64,000 nt of DNA from Bacillus sp. ISL-18 (lineage in GTDB: Bacteria > Bacillota > Bacilli > Bacillales > Cytobacillaceae): the NCBI RefSeq assembly GCF_018613415.1, contig NZ_JAGGQG010000002.1, forward strand, positions 248,001-312,000. Direction: 5' to 3'. A model generated the notes under the pieces. It was not told the DNA's origin and did no database searches. It worked only from the letters and a program-made list of their open reading frames with translations. A program made the position numbers and the translations under genes. Numbering within the stretch: the stretch's first letter is position 1; each line of letters starts with the position of its first letter. Shown here piece after piece: positions 14,201-22,689 of this stretch.

Positions 14201-15781
14201 CTACTTATCGGGTTCTGGTTTTAAGGCAGCTGGGCTTGCTTGTCGTTTCATATTTTTTCGGTTAATTAACCGTGGACGGGAAAGTAAAGCCCATCTTGGA
14301 AAACGAACAAGAGAATCTTTTAAGTCATTTGGTATTAGAGGACTAAATGGAGCCATGTAGGGAACTCCGAAGGAACGTAAAGAGTTCAAATGCATTATTA
14401 GAGCTAATGAACCTACGGTAATCCCATAAAGGCCAAAAGAAGCAGCAAAAAACATCATCCCAAAGCGGAGCATTCTGACTGAAATAGCCATATTATAGGC
14501 AGGAAAAACAAAATTTGCGATAGCTGTTAATGATACAACAATAACCATAGATGCAGAGACAATTCCGGCTTCTACTGCCGCTTGACCAAGGACTAACGCT
14601 CCAACAATTGACACGGCTTGACCAACTGCTCGCGGCATCCGAATTCCTGCCTCTCGAAGAATTTCAAAGGCAATTTCCATTAGCACAGCTTCAACAAAAG
14701 CGGGAAAGGGAACCCCTTCACGCTGGGCAGCTAAGCTTATTAATAGTGGAGTTGGGAGCATTTCTTGATGAAAGGTAGTTACTGCAATATAAAAGGATGG
14801 TCCAAATAATGCAATAATAAAACAAACTATACGCAGTAACCTTAGAAGACTACCTATATCTGACCGCTGGTAATAATCTTCAGCCACCTGGAAATTTTGT
14901 ATAAATAATGATGGGACAACTAAAACAAATGGGGTGCCGTCGACCAGGATTGCTACCCTTCCTTCTAGAAGACAAGCAGCAATAACATCAGGCCTTTCTG
15001 AATTAAAAATAGTTGGAAAGGGGGTGAACGTTTCATCTTGGATTAATTCTTCGATATATCCGCTTTCCAATATCCCTTCGATATCAATTTTGTCTAGGCG
15101 ATGATGTACTTCCCCGACCAATTTGTCATTTACGATTCCTTTGATATACATAACAGCGATGTTTGTTTTTGTTAGGGTTCCTATTTGTTTTTGTTCACAA
15201 TATAGATTATGGTCTTTAATTTTCCTTCGAAGCAATGCCGTGTTGGTTCGCAGATTTTCCGTAAAACCCTCTCGGGGACCCCGCACAACGGTCTGGGTCG
15301 CCGGTTCAGACACTGCGCGGTCTTCCCAGCCTGCAGTTGAAGCAGAAATGGCTTCAGTAGAGCCATTTATTAAAATTACCGTATTCCCCGATAGAACGGT
15401 TGTGTACAAGCTTTCAAAATCTCTAATCTCTGTAATGTCCCCAACCGTTAAGATACTATTTTTGACTTGTTGAATTAGTTTATTTCGTGAAATCTGGCCT
15501 TTCTTTACATCAACCATTAATGATTCGAGGATAAAATTTTGGATCGCTGTTGAATCAGCCAAGCCGTCTGTAAAAATGATTGCAGCATTATTTGATTCAT
15601 CATTGCCAATATTGAAAGTTCGAATAATAACGTCTGAGCTTTTTTGAAAGGTCCTCCTTATCCTTTGTATATCTTCATTGAAAGTTCCAGAGAGAGGTTC
15701 AACGGAATGATTGTGTTCATTTGAAACGTTCTGTTTATCCTTTTCTTGGTTACGGTTGTTTTTCCTGCGATGAAACATCAT
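14201..15781 (-). CDS. Spore germinant receptor A subunit (GerA family)
   Basis: The protein has 526 residues, the usual size. The N-terminal 300 residues are soluble with the GerA pattern (SSDVIIRTFNIGNDES, GNTVILINGSTEAI, the EPATQTVVRGPREGFTENLRTN block). Motif VRGPREGF is highly conserved in the family. The C-terminal part has about five membrane segments (residues 305 to 480), including PFPAFVEAVLMEIAFEILREAG. It is first in the five-gene operon, with GAGAAGGAAAATGCC before the ATG. Upstream sequence on the minus strand has GTAATA and AATATTA boxes 18 bases apart, which loosely match a forespore sigma-G promoter. That is tentative. Confidence 0.94.
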   Translation of the reverse strand: MMFHRRKNNRNQEKDKQNVSNEHNHSVEPLSGTFNEDIQRIRRTFQKSSDVIIRTFNIGNDESNNAAIIFTDGLADSTAIQNFILESLMVDVKKGQISRNKLIQQVKNSILTVGDITEIRDFESLYTTVLSGNTVILINGSTEAISASTAGWEDRAVSEPATQTVVRGPREGFTENLRTNTALLRRKIKDHNLYCEQKQIGTLTKTNIAVMYIKGIVNDKLVGEVHHRLDKIDIEGILESGYIEELIQDETFTPFPTIFNSERPDVIAACLLEGRVAILVDGTPFVLVVPSLFIQNFQVAEDYYQRSDIGSLLRLLRIVCFIIALFGPSFYIAVTTFHQEMLPTPLLISLAAQREGVPFPAFVEAVLMEIAFEILREAGIRMPRAVGQAVSIVGALVLGQAAVEAGIVSASMVIVVSLTAIANFVFPAYNMAISVRMLRFGMMFFAASFGLYGITVGSLALIMHLNSLRSFGVPYMAPFSPLIPNDLKDSLVRFPRWALLSRPRLINRKNMKRQASPAALKPEPDK

Positions 15782-16354
15782 GGCATTTTCCTTCTCATCT
15801 TAGTCATTAAGGGGAATTTCGTTTCTTTTTTAATATTCTTCTTTTTAATGTTAATTATTACAGTCAAAGAAAAAATAGGCATGGATGAAAATTCTTAAAA
15901 GGGTATTTTTATGTTGGAAGGTATTCAACGCAGTTAAAAGCAGAAACTATACGTAATTTACACTTTGAAGCAAACTAACCCATATGAATAGGGAGAATCG
16001 ATACAGGACTTGATGTAGTAAAAGGAACCTATATTCCACTTGGGATAAAGTTCGTCTTAGCAGATGGAAAAGAAAACCCAAAGCGGGGATAAGCTGTGCC
16101 CTTGTCACGCTGCAGTAAATGAAAAAGGGAATGTAATGGTTGGAATGCCAAATACTTTGGGGATGGGTTAAGAATTTCATAAAATTAGTATGTGCACAGA
16201 AATATTTAAAATGAAATTTTTTAACGTCAGCCCATCCTTCTGCACAACCATCCACTAATCTTCTTGCCTCCCCATACAGCATCCAATAGCTCAAATCATA
16301 ATTGATTTTTATTCACTATAAAAAAATACCTAAGTACCTCATTCCTAATTTCGT
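15782..16354. other. 573-base gap with no convincing gene
   Basis: The region between gerA and alkA contains the gerA promoter area (15782-15900). After that come fragments in several frames that resemble decayed coding sequence (for example a plus-strand stretch near 16010-16075 encoding DVVKGTYIPLG, and a minus-strand open frame 15947-16294 starting LSYWMLYGEARRLVDG). None has a ribosome binding site and complete domain structure, so I do not call a gene. Confidence 0.4.
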
Positions 16355-17287
16355 TTAATAGAGAACCCGCCATAAGTAAAACGCAGCATAGGCCTGCCAG
16401 CCGGACCAGTTTAATGAAAGTTCCATTAGTTCTTCCTTCGAAGGCTTTTTCTCCGAACCCCTCAAGAACTTGATGGCGTTATGCAAACCCACATCATCAA
16501 TTGGAAAAGCTGTGGAAAAGCGTAAGCAGCGCATTAACACGTAATGGGCTGTCCATGGACCAACCCCGCGAATCTTAATCAAACTTTTTTCAGCCTCTTT
16601 AAAATCCATGGCCAATAGTTTTTCTTTTGAAAGTTCATCACTGTTCATTAATTGGGCAATACCAATAATATATTCACTCTTTCTCACAGTCATTTTAATA
16701 TCCGCTAAATCCTCCGGTGTTAATTTACCGATTTTTTTATAGGTAGGGAAGGTCCAATATTTTTTACCATTCCATTCTATGGACTCCCCAAATTTTTCAA
16801 CAAACTGTCTTTTTAGTGTGTAGGCAAATGCTAAATTAATTTGTTGTCCTAAAACGCCCCAACAAAGAGCCTCGAACAAATCGGGTACTCCAATCACTCT
16901 TAATCCGCGGAATTCCTGGGCTGGTTTTTCGAGCAGCGGATCTCCTTTGGCCAATTCGTAAAATGGAGATAAGTCCCGCTCAAAGTCAAACCATTCCCAA
17001 ATGAAACTAAAAACTTTTTTCCATTCTTTTTCGTCTGGTGTAGAATCTATAAACTGAACAATCATTTGGTTATTATCATTTACGTATATCTGAACAAGTC
17101 TGTTGGTTACCCCTGTATGAACTACTCTTGTAATGACATTATCTTCAATGTCAAACATGCATTCATTCTTATTCCGTCCTAAATACCCAAGATTTGCAGC
17201 CATATTAAAGTCTAGCGGTAATTTAATATAAAGCTTATCGTTATCAACAAACCACTGATTTTCATTTCCGTTTGTCAAAATTATCAC
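16355..17287 (-). CDS. alkA: DNA-3-methyladenine glycosylase II (AlkA)
   Basis: The protein has 310 residues. It removes alkylated purines from DNA as the first step of base excision repair. Residues 125-305 form the HhH-GPD domain: FEALCWGVLGQQI (138-150), helix-hairpin-helix IRGVGPWTAHYVLMR (239-253), and the FPIDDVGL motif with catalytic Asp265 by comparison with the E. coli AlkA active site. The N-terminal 110 residues match the AlkA-type beta domain. It is divergent from adaA-adaB across a 114-base gap, a natural adaptive-response pairing. Confidence 0.93.
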   Translation of the reverse strand: MIILTNGNENQWFVDNDKLYIKLPLDFNMAANLGYLGRNKNECMFDIEDNVITRVVHTGVTNRLVQIYVNDNNQMIVQFIDSTPDEKEWKKVFSFIWEWFDFERDLSPFYELAKGDPLLEKPAQEFRGLRVIGVPDLFEALCWGVLGQQINLAFAYTLKRQFVEKFGESIEWNGKKYWTFPTYKKIGKLTPEDLADIKMTVRKSEYIIGIAQLMNSDELSKEKLLAMDFKEAEKSLIKIRGVGPWTAHYVLMRCLRFSTAFPIDDVGLHNAIKFLRGSEKKPSKEELMELSLNWSGWQAYAAFYLWRVLY

Positions 17288-17365
17288 CTGTATTCATTTT
17301 CTATTATTATCACAAAAAGTGATTTCGTAATCTTGCTTTTCTATTTTGAAAACAGGCTATTTAAA

Positions 17366-17383
17366 TATAATATGCGTTATAAT
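17366..17383 (+). promoter_or_regulatory. Probable adaA promoter region
   Basis: Two TATAAT boxes (17366-17371 and 17378-17383) lie 19 and 31 bases before adaA. TTGAAA at 17346-17351 could serve as a -35 element, with poor spacing to either. Weak spacing would suit an activator-dependent promoter controlled by methylated AdaA, as known for adaptive-response operons. Confidence 0.4.
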
Positions 17384-17401
17384 ACAGATTGAGGTGGGAA
17401 A

Positions 17402-18007
17402 ATGAGTGGACAAAAATGTCTTGATAACGAAATGATAACAGATGAAAATTGGAAGGCAATTATCGAGAACGACCCAGCATATAATGATTTATTTTTTTAT
17501 GCTGTAAAGTCCACAGGGATATTCTGTAAGCCATCTTGCAAGTCACGTGTTCCCAAAAAAGAGAATGTTCGAATCTTTCAAAGTTCTGAACAAGCCATGT
17601 TAGCCAATTTCCGTCCGTGCAAACGCTGCAAGCCCACTGAACCAAACCTGCCCGACCAGGAATGGATTCATTCGATTACTAATTTTATACAAGAAAATTA
17701 TCATTGCAAATTGACGCTAGAAACGCTGGCGGAGATTAGTCATGGAAGTCCATACCATTTACAGAGAACCTTTAAAAAAGTAAAAGGGATGACACCTGTT
17801 GAATATATTCATGATGTCAGAATAATAAAGGCCAAAGAACTCTTAATAAAGTCTGACAGAGCAGTTGCTGAAATATCTAGAATGGTAGGTATGCCTAATA
17901 CACCTTATTTTATTACACTTTTTAAAAAGAAGGCGGGAGAAACACCTGCACAATACCGTCAGTCAAAATGCAGCAGGGAGGAATCGAAAAGTGAAATCAC
18001 AGACTAA
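17402..18007 (+). CDS. adaA: AdaA: methylphosphotriester-DNA methyltransferase and transcriptional activator
   Basis: The protein has 201 residues. The N-terminal Ada zinc domain has the four cysteines C42, C46, C73 and C76 in GIFCKPSC and RPCKRC. C42 is expected to accept the methyl group from phosphotriesters. Residues 88-190 are an AraC-type double helix-turn-helix (LTLETLAEISHGSPYHLQRTFKK, then VAEISRMVGMPNTPYFITLFKKKAGETPAQYR). ATG 17402 follows GAGGTGGG. Once methylated it activates its own operon. The reading frame overlaps adaB by 17 bases, as in B. subtilis, where the activities are also split between two proteins. Confidence 0.95.
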   Translation: MSGQKCLDNEMITDENWKAIIENDPAYNDLFFYAVKSTGIFCKPSCKSRVPKKENVRIFQSSEQAMLANFRPCKRCKPTEPNLPDQEWIHSITNFIQENYHCKLTLETLAEISHGSPYHLQRTFKKVKGMTPVEYIHDVRIIKAKELLIKSDRAVAEISRMVGMPNTPYFITLFKKKAGETPAQYRQSKCSREESKSEITD

Positions 18008-18518
18008 GCCGACTATTTATTGGTCATTCTTAGATTATAAGAATTGGAAGATATACCTTGCAGCATCCTCAAAAGGACTTTGTTTTGTAGGTTCTCAGAA
18101 TCTGCCATTTGAAGAATTAACCGAATGGGCAAAGAAACGCTTTCCCGGAAGTCCTATTGTTGAAAGTCGGGAAGAACTCAAGCAATATGAAATTGAACTT
18201 GCTGAATACCTAGATGGCAAACGAAAGTTCTTTACCATTCCGTTTGATTACAATGGAACAAACTTTCAACTATCGGTGTGGACCGCTTTGAGTGAGATCC
18301 CCTACGGAGAAACTAGATCTTATTCTGAAATAGCCAATGCTATAAACAAACCCGCTGCCGTTCGGGCTGTTGGTACTGCAATTGGCGCTAACCCCATATT
18401 AATAACAGTTCCTTGCCATCGGGTTGTAGGAAAGAACGGAGCGTTGACTGGTTATCGGGGTGGTTTAGAGATGAAAACCCGGCTTCTAGAATTGGAACGA
18501 AAAGGGTTATCACAATAA
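17991..18518 (+). CDS. adaB: AdaB: O6-methylguanine-DNA methyltransferase
   Basis: The protein has 175 residues. The C-terminal domain holds the active-site motif PCHRV with acceptor Cys142, preceded by the DNA-binding helix-turn-helix (ETRSYSEIANAINKPAAVRAVG) and followed by the conserved LTGYRGGLEMKTRLLELE. It irreversibly transfers a methyl group from O6-methylguanine to Cys142. ATG 17991 lies within the end of adaA, with GGGAGGAATCG upstream. A long hairpin terminator follows. Confidence 0.95.
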   Translation: MKSQTKPTIYWSFLDYKNWKIYLAASSKGLCFVGSQNLPFEELTEWAKKRFPGSPIVESREELKQYEIELAEYLDGKRKFFTIPFDYNGTNFQLSVWTALSEIPYGETRSYSEIANAINKPAAVRAVGTAIGANPILITVPCHRVVGKNGALTGYRGGLEMKTRLLELERKGLSQ

Positions 18519-18564
18519 AAAAGGTGTCAAACAACTTATAATCATCAGTTGTTTGGCACCTTTT
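18517..18564. terminator. Bidirectional rho-independent terminator
   Basis: An 18-bp stem starting AAAAGGTGTCAAACAACT pairs with AGTTGTTTGGCACCTTTT, with one G-T pair and a 10-base loop. A run of A before and T after allow use in both directions. The left arm abuts the adaB stop codon. Confidence 0.88.
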
Positions 18565-18601
18565 ACATGTTTAAGTTTCTTTTTTAGTTAATGATTTGCT
18601 T

Positions 18602-18727
18602 TTACGTAAATTGAAATACACTGTTTTGCAAGTTGGGGTAGTCTATCCGCAAATTGAAGCACGCTATCCGCAAGTAGGAGTAGAACATCCGCAAATTGAG
18701 TTACTTTATCTGCAAGTAGGAGGAGCT
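18602..18727. repeat. Six tandem degenerate 21-bp repeats
   Basis: Units begin at 18602, 18623, 18644, 18665, 18686 and 18707. The core TATCCGCAA is clear in units 3-6, and alternate units end ATTGAA/G or GTAGGAG, so the true unit may be 42 bp. The first two units are degenerate. The region is open in one frame from 18596 to 18868 (a heptad such as YPQVGVE is repeated), but the open frame has no binding site and the rest is not protein-like, so I treat it as non-coding. It lies between the ada terminator and the first pectin gene. Confidence 0.7.
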
Positions 18728-18927
18728 TACCAGTGTGCTCTAAGTCGCAAAAGAACAATTTATACAAAAGGACCGATTTGCTGCTGTTTCAAAAAGGTGC
18801 TAACGAGGCAAAAAAGTACAATTAAGTATTTGGCTGGTGCAAAAATGTCTAATGGTAAGCAGGTCTAGGTTATGTTATTTATTAAAAGACCGACAGTAAA
18901 CTAGTGGAAGTGAGAGGAGGTTTATTC

Positions 18928-19596
18928 TTGACGATAAACAAAATAAATATTTTTCTAGCTGCGGATTCGACTGTCCAATCCTATGGTCTAGACGAAAAAA
19001 TTCAAGGTGGCTGGGGAGAGTTTCTCCAAGACTATCTAACAGATGATGTTCAGATAATCAATCATGCAATTGGTGGGAGAAGCTCTAAAACCTTTGTAGA
19101 GGAAGGGCGACTACATAAAATCGTAGAGGAAATGAAGGAAGGCGACTATTTGTTAATCCAAATGGGGCATAATGACGCCACTGCAAACAAACCTGAACGC
19201 TATACGGATCCTTCAACTACTTATAAAGACTATTTAAAGATGTATGTGGAGGGTGCTAGGAAATGCCAGGCAGAACCGGTATTCATTACACCTGTTGCCA
19301 GGCTTCATTGTGAAAAGGACCAGTTTATTAATGATTTCCCGGAATACTGCCAAGCGATGAAAGATATAGCCAAAGAAGAAAACGTGGTTTTAATTGATTT
19401 AATGGAAAAAAGTTTAGCCGCTTTTGAAACCATTGGTTATGAAGAAGCTTTTACTTTTTTTATGGCATCTGTCAATGAAACGGATTTTACCCATTTTACA
19501 AAAAAAGGGGCCAAACAAATGGCTAAGCTTGTTGCGGAAGGCATGAGTGCGGCAAAGCTGCCTATTTCAAAGTTTGTAAATTTGCTTGAAAAATAA
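18928..19596 (+). CDS. yesT: SGNH-fold rhamnogalacturonan acetylesterase (YesT-like)
   Basis: The protein has 222 residues. TTG 18928 is chosen because AGAGGAGG lies 7 bases upstream; GTG 18904 has none. Block I is LAADSTVQ with Ser14 as nucleophile, where family members usually have GDS, so Gly is replaced by Ala. Block III is QMGHND (residues 79-83), and the catalytic Asp/His pair is in DFTHF near residue 197. It removes acetyl groups from galacturonate in rhamnogalacturonan fragments. There is no signal peptide, so it acts in the cytoplasm on imported oligomers. It opens the pectin locus, and a second paralogue lies at 30313. Confidence 0.85.
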   Translation: MTINKINIFLAADSTVQSYGLDEKIQGGWGEFLQDYLTDDVQIINHAIGGRSSKTFVEEGRLHKIVEEMKEGDYLLIQMGHNDATANKPERYTDPSTTYKDYLKMYVEGARKCQAEPVFITPVARLHCEKDQFINDFPEYCQAMKDIAKEENVVLIDLMEKSLAAFETIGYEEAFTFFMASVNETDFTHFTKKGAKQMAKLVAEGMSAAKLPISKFVNLLEK

Positions 19597-19744
19597 TCTT
19601 AAGAAAACACTGTTTTTTAATAAAAGAAAACGGAATTTTAAATTTATTTAAAAAAAGGGTTTCCATATAATAAAAATGAATGCTTAACACTAAGATTTCA
19701 TTTAATCACACGCTCTTGCCATAACATTAGTGGAGGTAATCAAA

Positions 19745-20830
19745 TTGCACAGAAATGAAATTGAAAAGAAAATTGAATTACTGATTGATAACCTAGTTAA
19801 CCTAAATGATCCAGACGGGAAGTATGCGATTCCGCTTGCCGATGGCAGAAAAATTGATAATAAGAGCTTTAACTATTGGGAATGGACAGCAGGTGTTGGA
19901 CTGTACGGAATGATGAAGTATTATAAACTGACAAAAAATGAAAACGTATTAACTATCATCGTAAAATGGTTCGACGATCAGTTTAAAGAACCGCCGGTCG
20001 AAAAGAACGTTAACACAATGGTGCAAATGCTAACACTCGCCTATTTGTATGAAGAAACCAACAATCCTACTTATCTTCCATACTTAGAAACTTGGGGCGA
20101 TTGGCTCTATCATGATATGCCAAGAACGAAGGATGGCGGAATCCAGCATGTCGTGTTTGGATCTGAGAATTATCAACAATTATGGGATGACACCTTAATG
20201 ATGAGTGTTTTACCGTTAACCAAAATCGGTTTATTACTGAACAAGCCCGAGTATATTGAAGAAGCAAAAAAGCAATTCTTGGTACATATTAAATATCTGT
20301 TCGATAAGAAAACGGGATTATGGTTCCACGGTTGGACATTTGAAGGAAATCACAACTTTGCAGAAGCGTTATGGGGTCGCGGAAATTCCTGGATAACGAT
20401 TGCGATTCCAGAGTTTTTAGATTTAGTAGATTTACCGGATAATGATCCTGTCCGTCAAATCCTAATTGACACGCTTAACAGACAAATTGAAGCGCTTGAA
20501 ACATACCAAAATGAAAGCGGTTTATGGCATACGGTGCTAAACGATCCAACCTCATATGTAGAGGCATCATGTACAGCTGGCTTTGCTTTCGGGACCTTAA
20601 AGGCCGTACGGAAGCGTTATACCGATAAAAAGTATTTAAATATAGGACTAAAAGCGATTCAGGCAGTGGTTGAGAATATCGACGAAAAAGGTGAATTACA
20701 GCATGTCTCGGCAGGAACAGCAATGGGAGAGACGCAAGAATTTTACAAGCAAATCCCTGTTACAGGCATGCCTTATGGACAATCTATGGCTATTCTTGCT
20801 TTAGTAGAATACTTGTATTACAGAATTTAA
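19745..20830 (+). CDS. GH105 unsaturated rhamnogalacturonyl hydrolase (YteR/YesR-like)
   Basis: The protein has 361 residues. TTG 19745 follows TGGAGGT, and the in-frame GTG at 19730 overlaps it. It has an (alpha/alpha)6 barrel. The catalytic Asp lies in QLWDDTLMM (147-150), and the aromatic substrate-binding segment is WFHGWTFEGNHNFAEALWGRGNSW (about 195-218). C-terminal SAGTAMGETQEFYKQIPVTGMPYGQ is typical of GH105. It cleaves the terminal unsaturated galacturonate from lyase products, giving 5-keto-4-deoxyuronate for KduI downstream. There is no signal peptide. A possible TATAAT lies at 19666-19671, so it may start its own transcript. Confidence 0.92.
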   Translation: MHRNEIEKKIELLIDNLVNLNDPDGKYAIPLADGRKIDNKSFNYWEWTAGVGLYGMMKYYKLTKNENVLTIIVKWFDDQFKEPPVEKNVNTMVQMLTLAYLYEETNNPTYLPYLETWGDWLYHDMPRTKDGGIQHVVFGSENYQQLWDDTLMMSVLPLTKIGLLLNKPEYIEEAKKQFLVHIKYLFDKKTGLWFHGWTFEGNHNFAEALWGRGNSWITIAIPEFLDLVDLPDNDPVRQILIDTLNRQIEALETYQNESGLWHTVLNDPTSYVEASCTAGFAFGTLKAVRKRYTDKKYLNIGLKAIQAVVENIDEKGELQHVSAGTAMGETQEFYKQIPVTGMPYGQSMAILALVEYLYYRI

Positions 20831-20936
20831 GTGTAAGGGATCTTGTGTTTTTGGTTGCTAAGAAGGCCAAAGAAGCAGGGGAAATCATCCGCTAAGGTCT
20901 AAATCAAAATAGAAACATAGAAAAGGAGAATGAAGA

Positions 20937-21767
20937 ATGGAAACTCGTTATGCCCATCATCCGGAGGATATGAAGAAATATAATACGGAGGAGCTAAGAA
21001 GAGAATTTTTAGTAGAAACACTCTTCGAAGCGGACCAAGTCCATCTAACTTATACCCATGTGGACCGAATGATTTTCGGAGGCGTTACACCGGCAGAAAA
21101 GGAATTGACCATTAAGCTTGATAAAGAGCTAGGGGTAAGTTATTTCTTAGAGCGCCGTGAGATGGGGATTATCAATATTGGCGGAGACGGCCTAGTCATT
21201 CTTGACGGTGAAGAATATGATATGCAGCGCTATGACGGCTTATATGTAGGAAAAGGAACCAAAGAGGTTTTATTTAGATCCAATGATTCTAAAAATCCAG
21301 CTAAATTTTATATCAATTCCACTCCAGCACACCATAAATATCCTACAGTAAAAATTGATATTAATGAAATTAAACCACTGGAAGCAGGCAGCCCTGGAAC
21401 GTTAAATGAGCGGAAAATTCACCAATATATTCATCCGAATGTATGTGAGTCCTGCCAGCTTCAAATGGGCTTAACCATGTTATCACCTGGAAGCGTGTGG
21501 AATACCATGCCTTGTCATACACATGAACGCCGTATGGAAGTTTATTTATATTTTGATATGGAACCAGAGACTCGTGTCTTCCACTTCATGGGTAAACCGG
21601 ATGAAACAAGACATTTGGTTATGAAAAACGAACAAGCGGCCATCTCTCCTAGCTGGTCCATTCATACAGGAACTGCTACAAGCAATTACACCTTCATTTG
21701 GGGGATGTGCGGCGAAAACATCACGTATGATGACATGGATCATGTCAAAATGGAAGACTTAAGGTAG
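20937..21767 (+). CDS. kduI: 5-dehydro-4-deoxy-D-glucuronate isomerase (KduI)
   Basis: The protein has 276 residues, full length for the family. It converts 5-keto-4-deoxyuronate from the GH105 and PL22 enzymes into 2,5-diketo-3-deoxygluconate in the cytoplasm. The cupin metal ligands His194, His196, Glu201 and His243 are all present (PCHTHERRME and SIHTG), matching the zinc site known in E. coli KduI with a two-residue offset. ATG 20937 lies after AAAAGGAG. A TIM-barrel isomerase and kduD follow closely, making a uronate catabolism operon. Confidence 0.96.
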   Translation: METRYAHHPEDMKKYNTEELRREFLVETLFEADQVHLTYTHVDRMIFGGVTPAEKELTIKLDKELGVSYFLERREMGIINIGGDGLVILDGEEYDMQRYDGLYVGKGTKEVLFRSNDSKNPAKFYINSTPAHHKYPTVKIDINEIKPLEAGSPGTLNERKIHQYIHPNVCESCQLQMGLTMLSPGSVWNTMPCHTHERRMEVYLYFDMEPETRVFHFMGKPDETRHLVMKNEQAAISPSWSIHTGTATSNYTFIWGMCGENITYDDMDHVKMEDLR

Positions 21768-21828
21768 TCGCTTCCAGGGATCAGGGATAAGATGGTTTTT
21801 TTAAAAAAATTGAATGTAGGTGATGGAG

Positions 21829-22665
21829 TTGAACATTGGCATACGAGCACATGATTTGGAAAATCGTCCCCTAGAAGAGTTAGTAGAAGGAATAGCAGGG
21901 AAAGGGCTCACATCTGTTCAATTAGCCTTAGGTAAATCCTTTGATTATATGAAGCTCGGACCAGGGACATTAAGTCCTGGTTTGGCCCATCATATTGGGA
22001 CAGCGTTCGCGCGAAAAAATGTTCAAATTGCAGTATTAGGCTGTTACTTCAACATGATTCATCCCGACAAGAAAGAACGGAGAAAAGGGATCGAGCGTTT
22101 TAAAGAGCATATCCGCTTTGCAAGGGATTTTGGCTGCAGTATCGTGGCGACCGAAACGGGTAACGTCAATCCCGAAATTGTTTATACAGTTGAAAATTTT
22201 AAGGAAGAATCGTTTCTGGAAGTGGTTGAAAGTGTTCGGGAACTAGTGCGGGAAGCGGAGAAATTTGGAGTGATTGTAGGGATTGAAGCGGGTGTGAATC
22301 ATCCAATATATTCTTCGGAAGTGATGAAACGACTATTGGACATGGTCAATTCCAATAATCTTCAAGTAATTCTTGATCCAGTCAATCTATTAACGATTGA
22401 TACTTATCAAGATCAAGAAAAAATTATCCAAGAATCGTTTGACCTGCTTGGTGACAGAATTGTCATTCTCCATGCCAAAGATTTTGTTGTAGAGGATAAC
22501 CAATTGAAGACAGTGGCAGTTGGCCAGGGACTATTAAATTATGATGTTGTGTTGAAACAGGTTAAACAGAAAAAGCCGTATCTCAATATTTTAATGGAAG
22601 AAACGACAGAACCTTTTATTAATGAAAGTCTCGTGTTCTTAAAAAATAAGTACGAACAAGCCTAA
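21829..22665 (+). CDS. Sugar isomerase/epimerase-like TIM-barrel protein (AP endonuclease 2 fold)
   Basis: TTG 21829 is preferred because TAGGTGAT lies just upstream, giving 278 residues; GTG 21820 and ATG 21823 overlap that site. The fold signature is GIRAHDLENRPLEEL at the start, SIVATETGN, GVIVGIEAGVNHPI with metal-ligand Glu, LQVILDPVNLL with Asp, ILHAKDFV with His and MEET near the end. These are the metal-binding carboxylates and histidines of xylose-isomerase-like sugar epimerases. The exact substrate is unknown. The place between kduI and kduD argues for a uronate or keto-sugar step. Confidence 0.75.
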   Translation: MNIGIRAHDLENRPLEELVEGIAGKGLTSVQLALGKSFDYMKLGPGTLSPGLAHHIGTAFARKNVQIAVLGCYFNMIHPDKKERRKGIERFKEHIRFARDFGCSIVATETGNVNPEIVYTVENFKEESFLEVVESVRELVREAEKFGVIVGIEAGVNHPIYSSEVMKRLLDMVNSNNLQVILDPVNLLTIDTYQDQEKIIQESFDLLGDRIVILHAKDFVVEDNQLKTVAVGQGLLNYDVVLKQVKQKKPYLNILMEETTEPFINESLVFLKNKYEQA

Positions 22666-22689
22666 AAAGACTTGTAAGGAGGAAGTAAC

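Noticed and set aside
15947..16294. Minus-strand 115-residue open frame
   Set aside because: TTG start without binding site, no domain, and plus-strand fragments in the same place look equally protein-like.
18596..18868. 90-residue open frame across the 21-bp repeats
   Set aside because: It has no ribosome binding site, starts within a terminator region, and its only structure is the repeat unit read in frame, since 21 is a multiple of 3. I keep the DNA repeat and not the protein.
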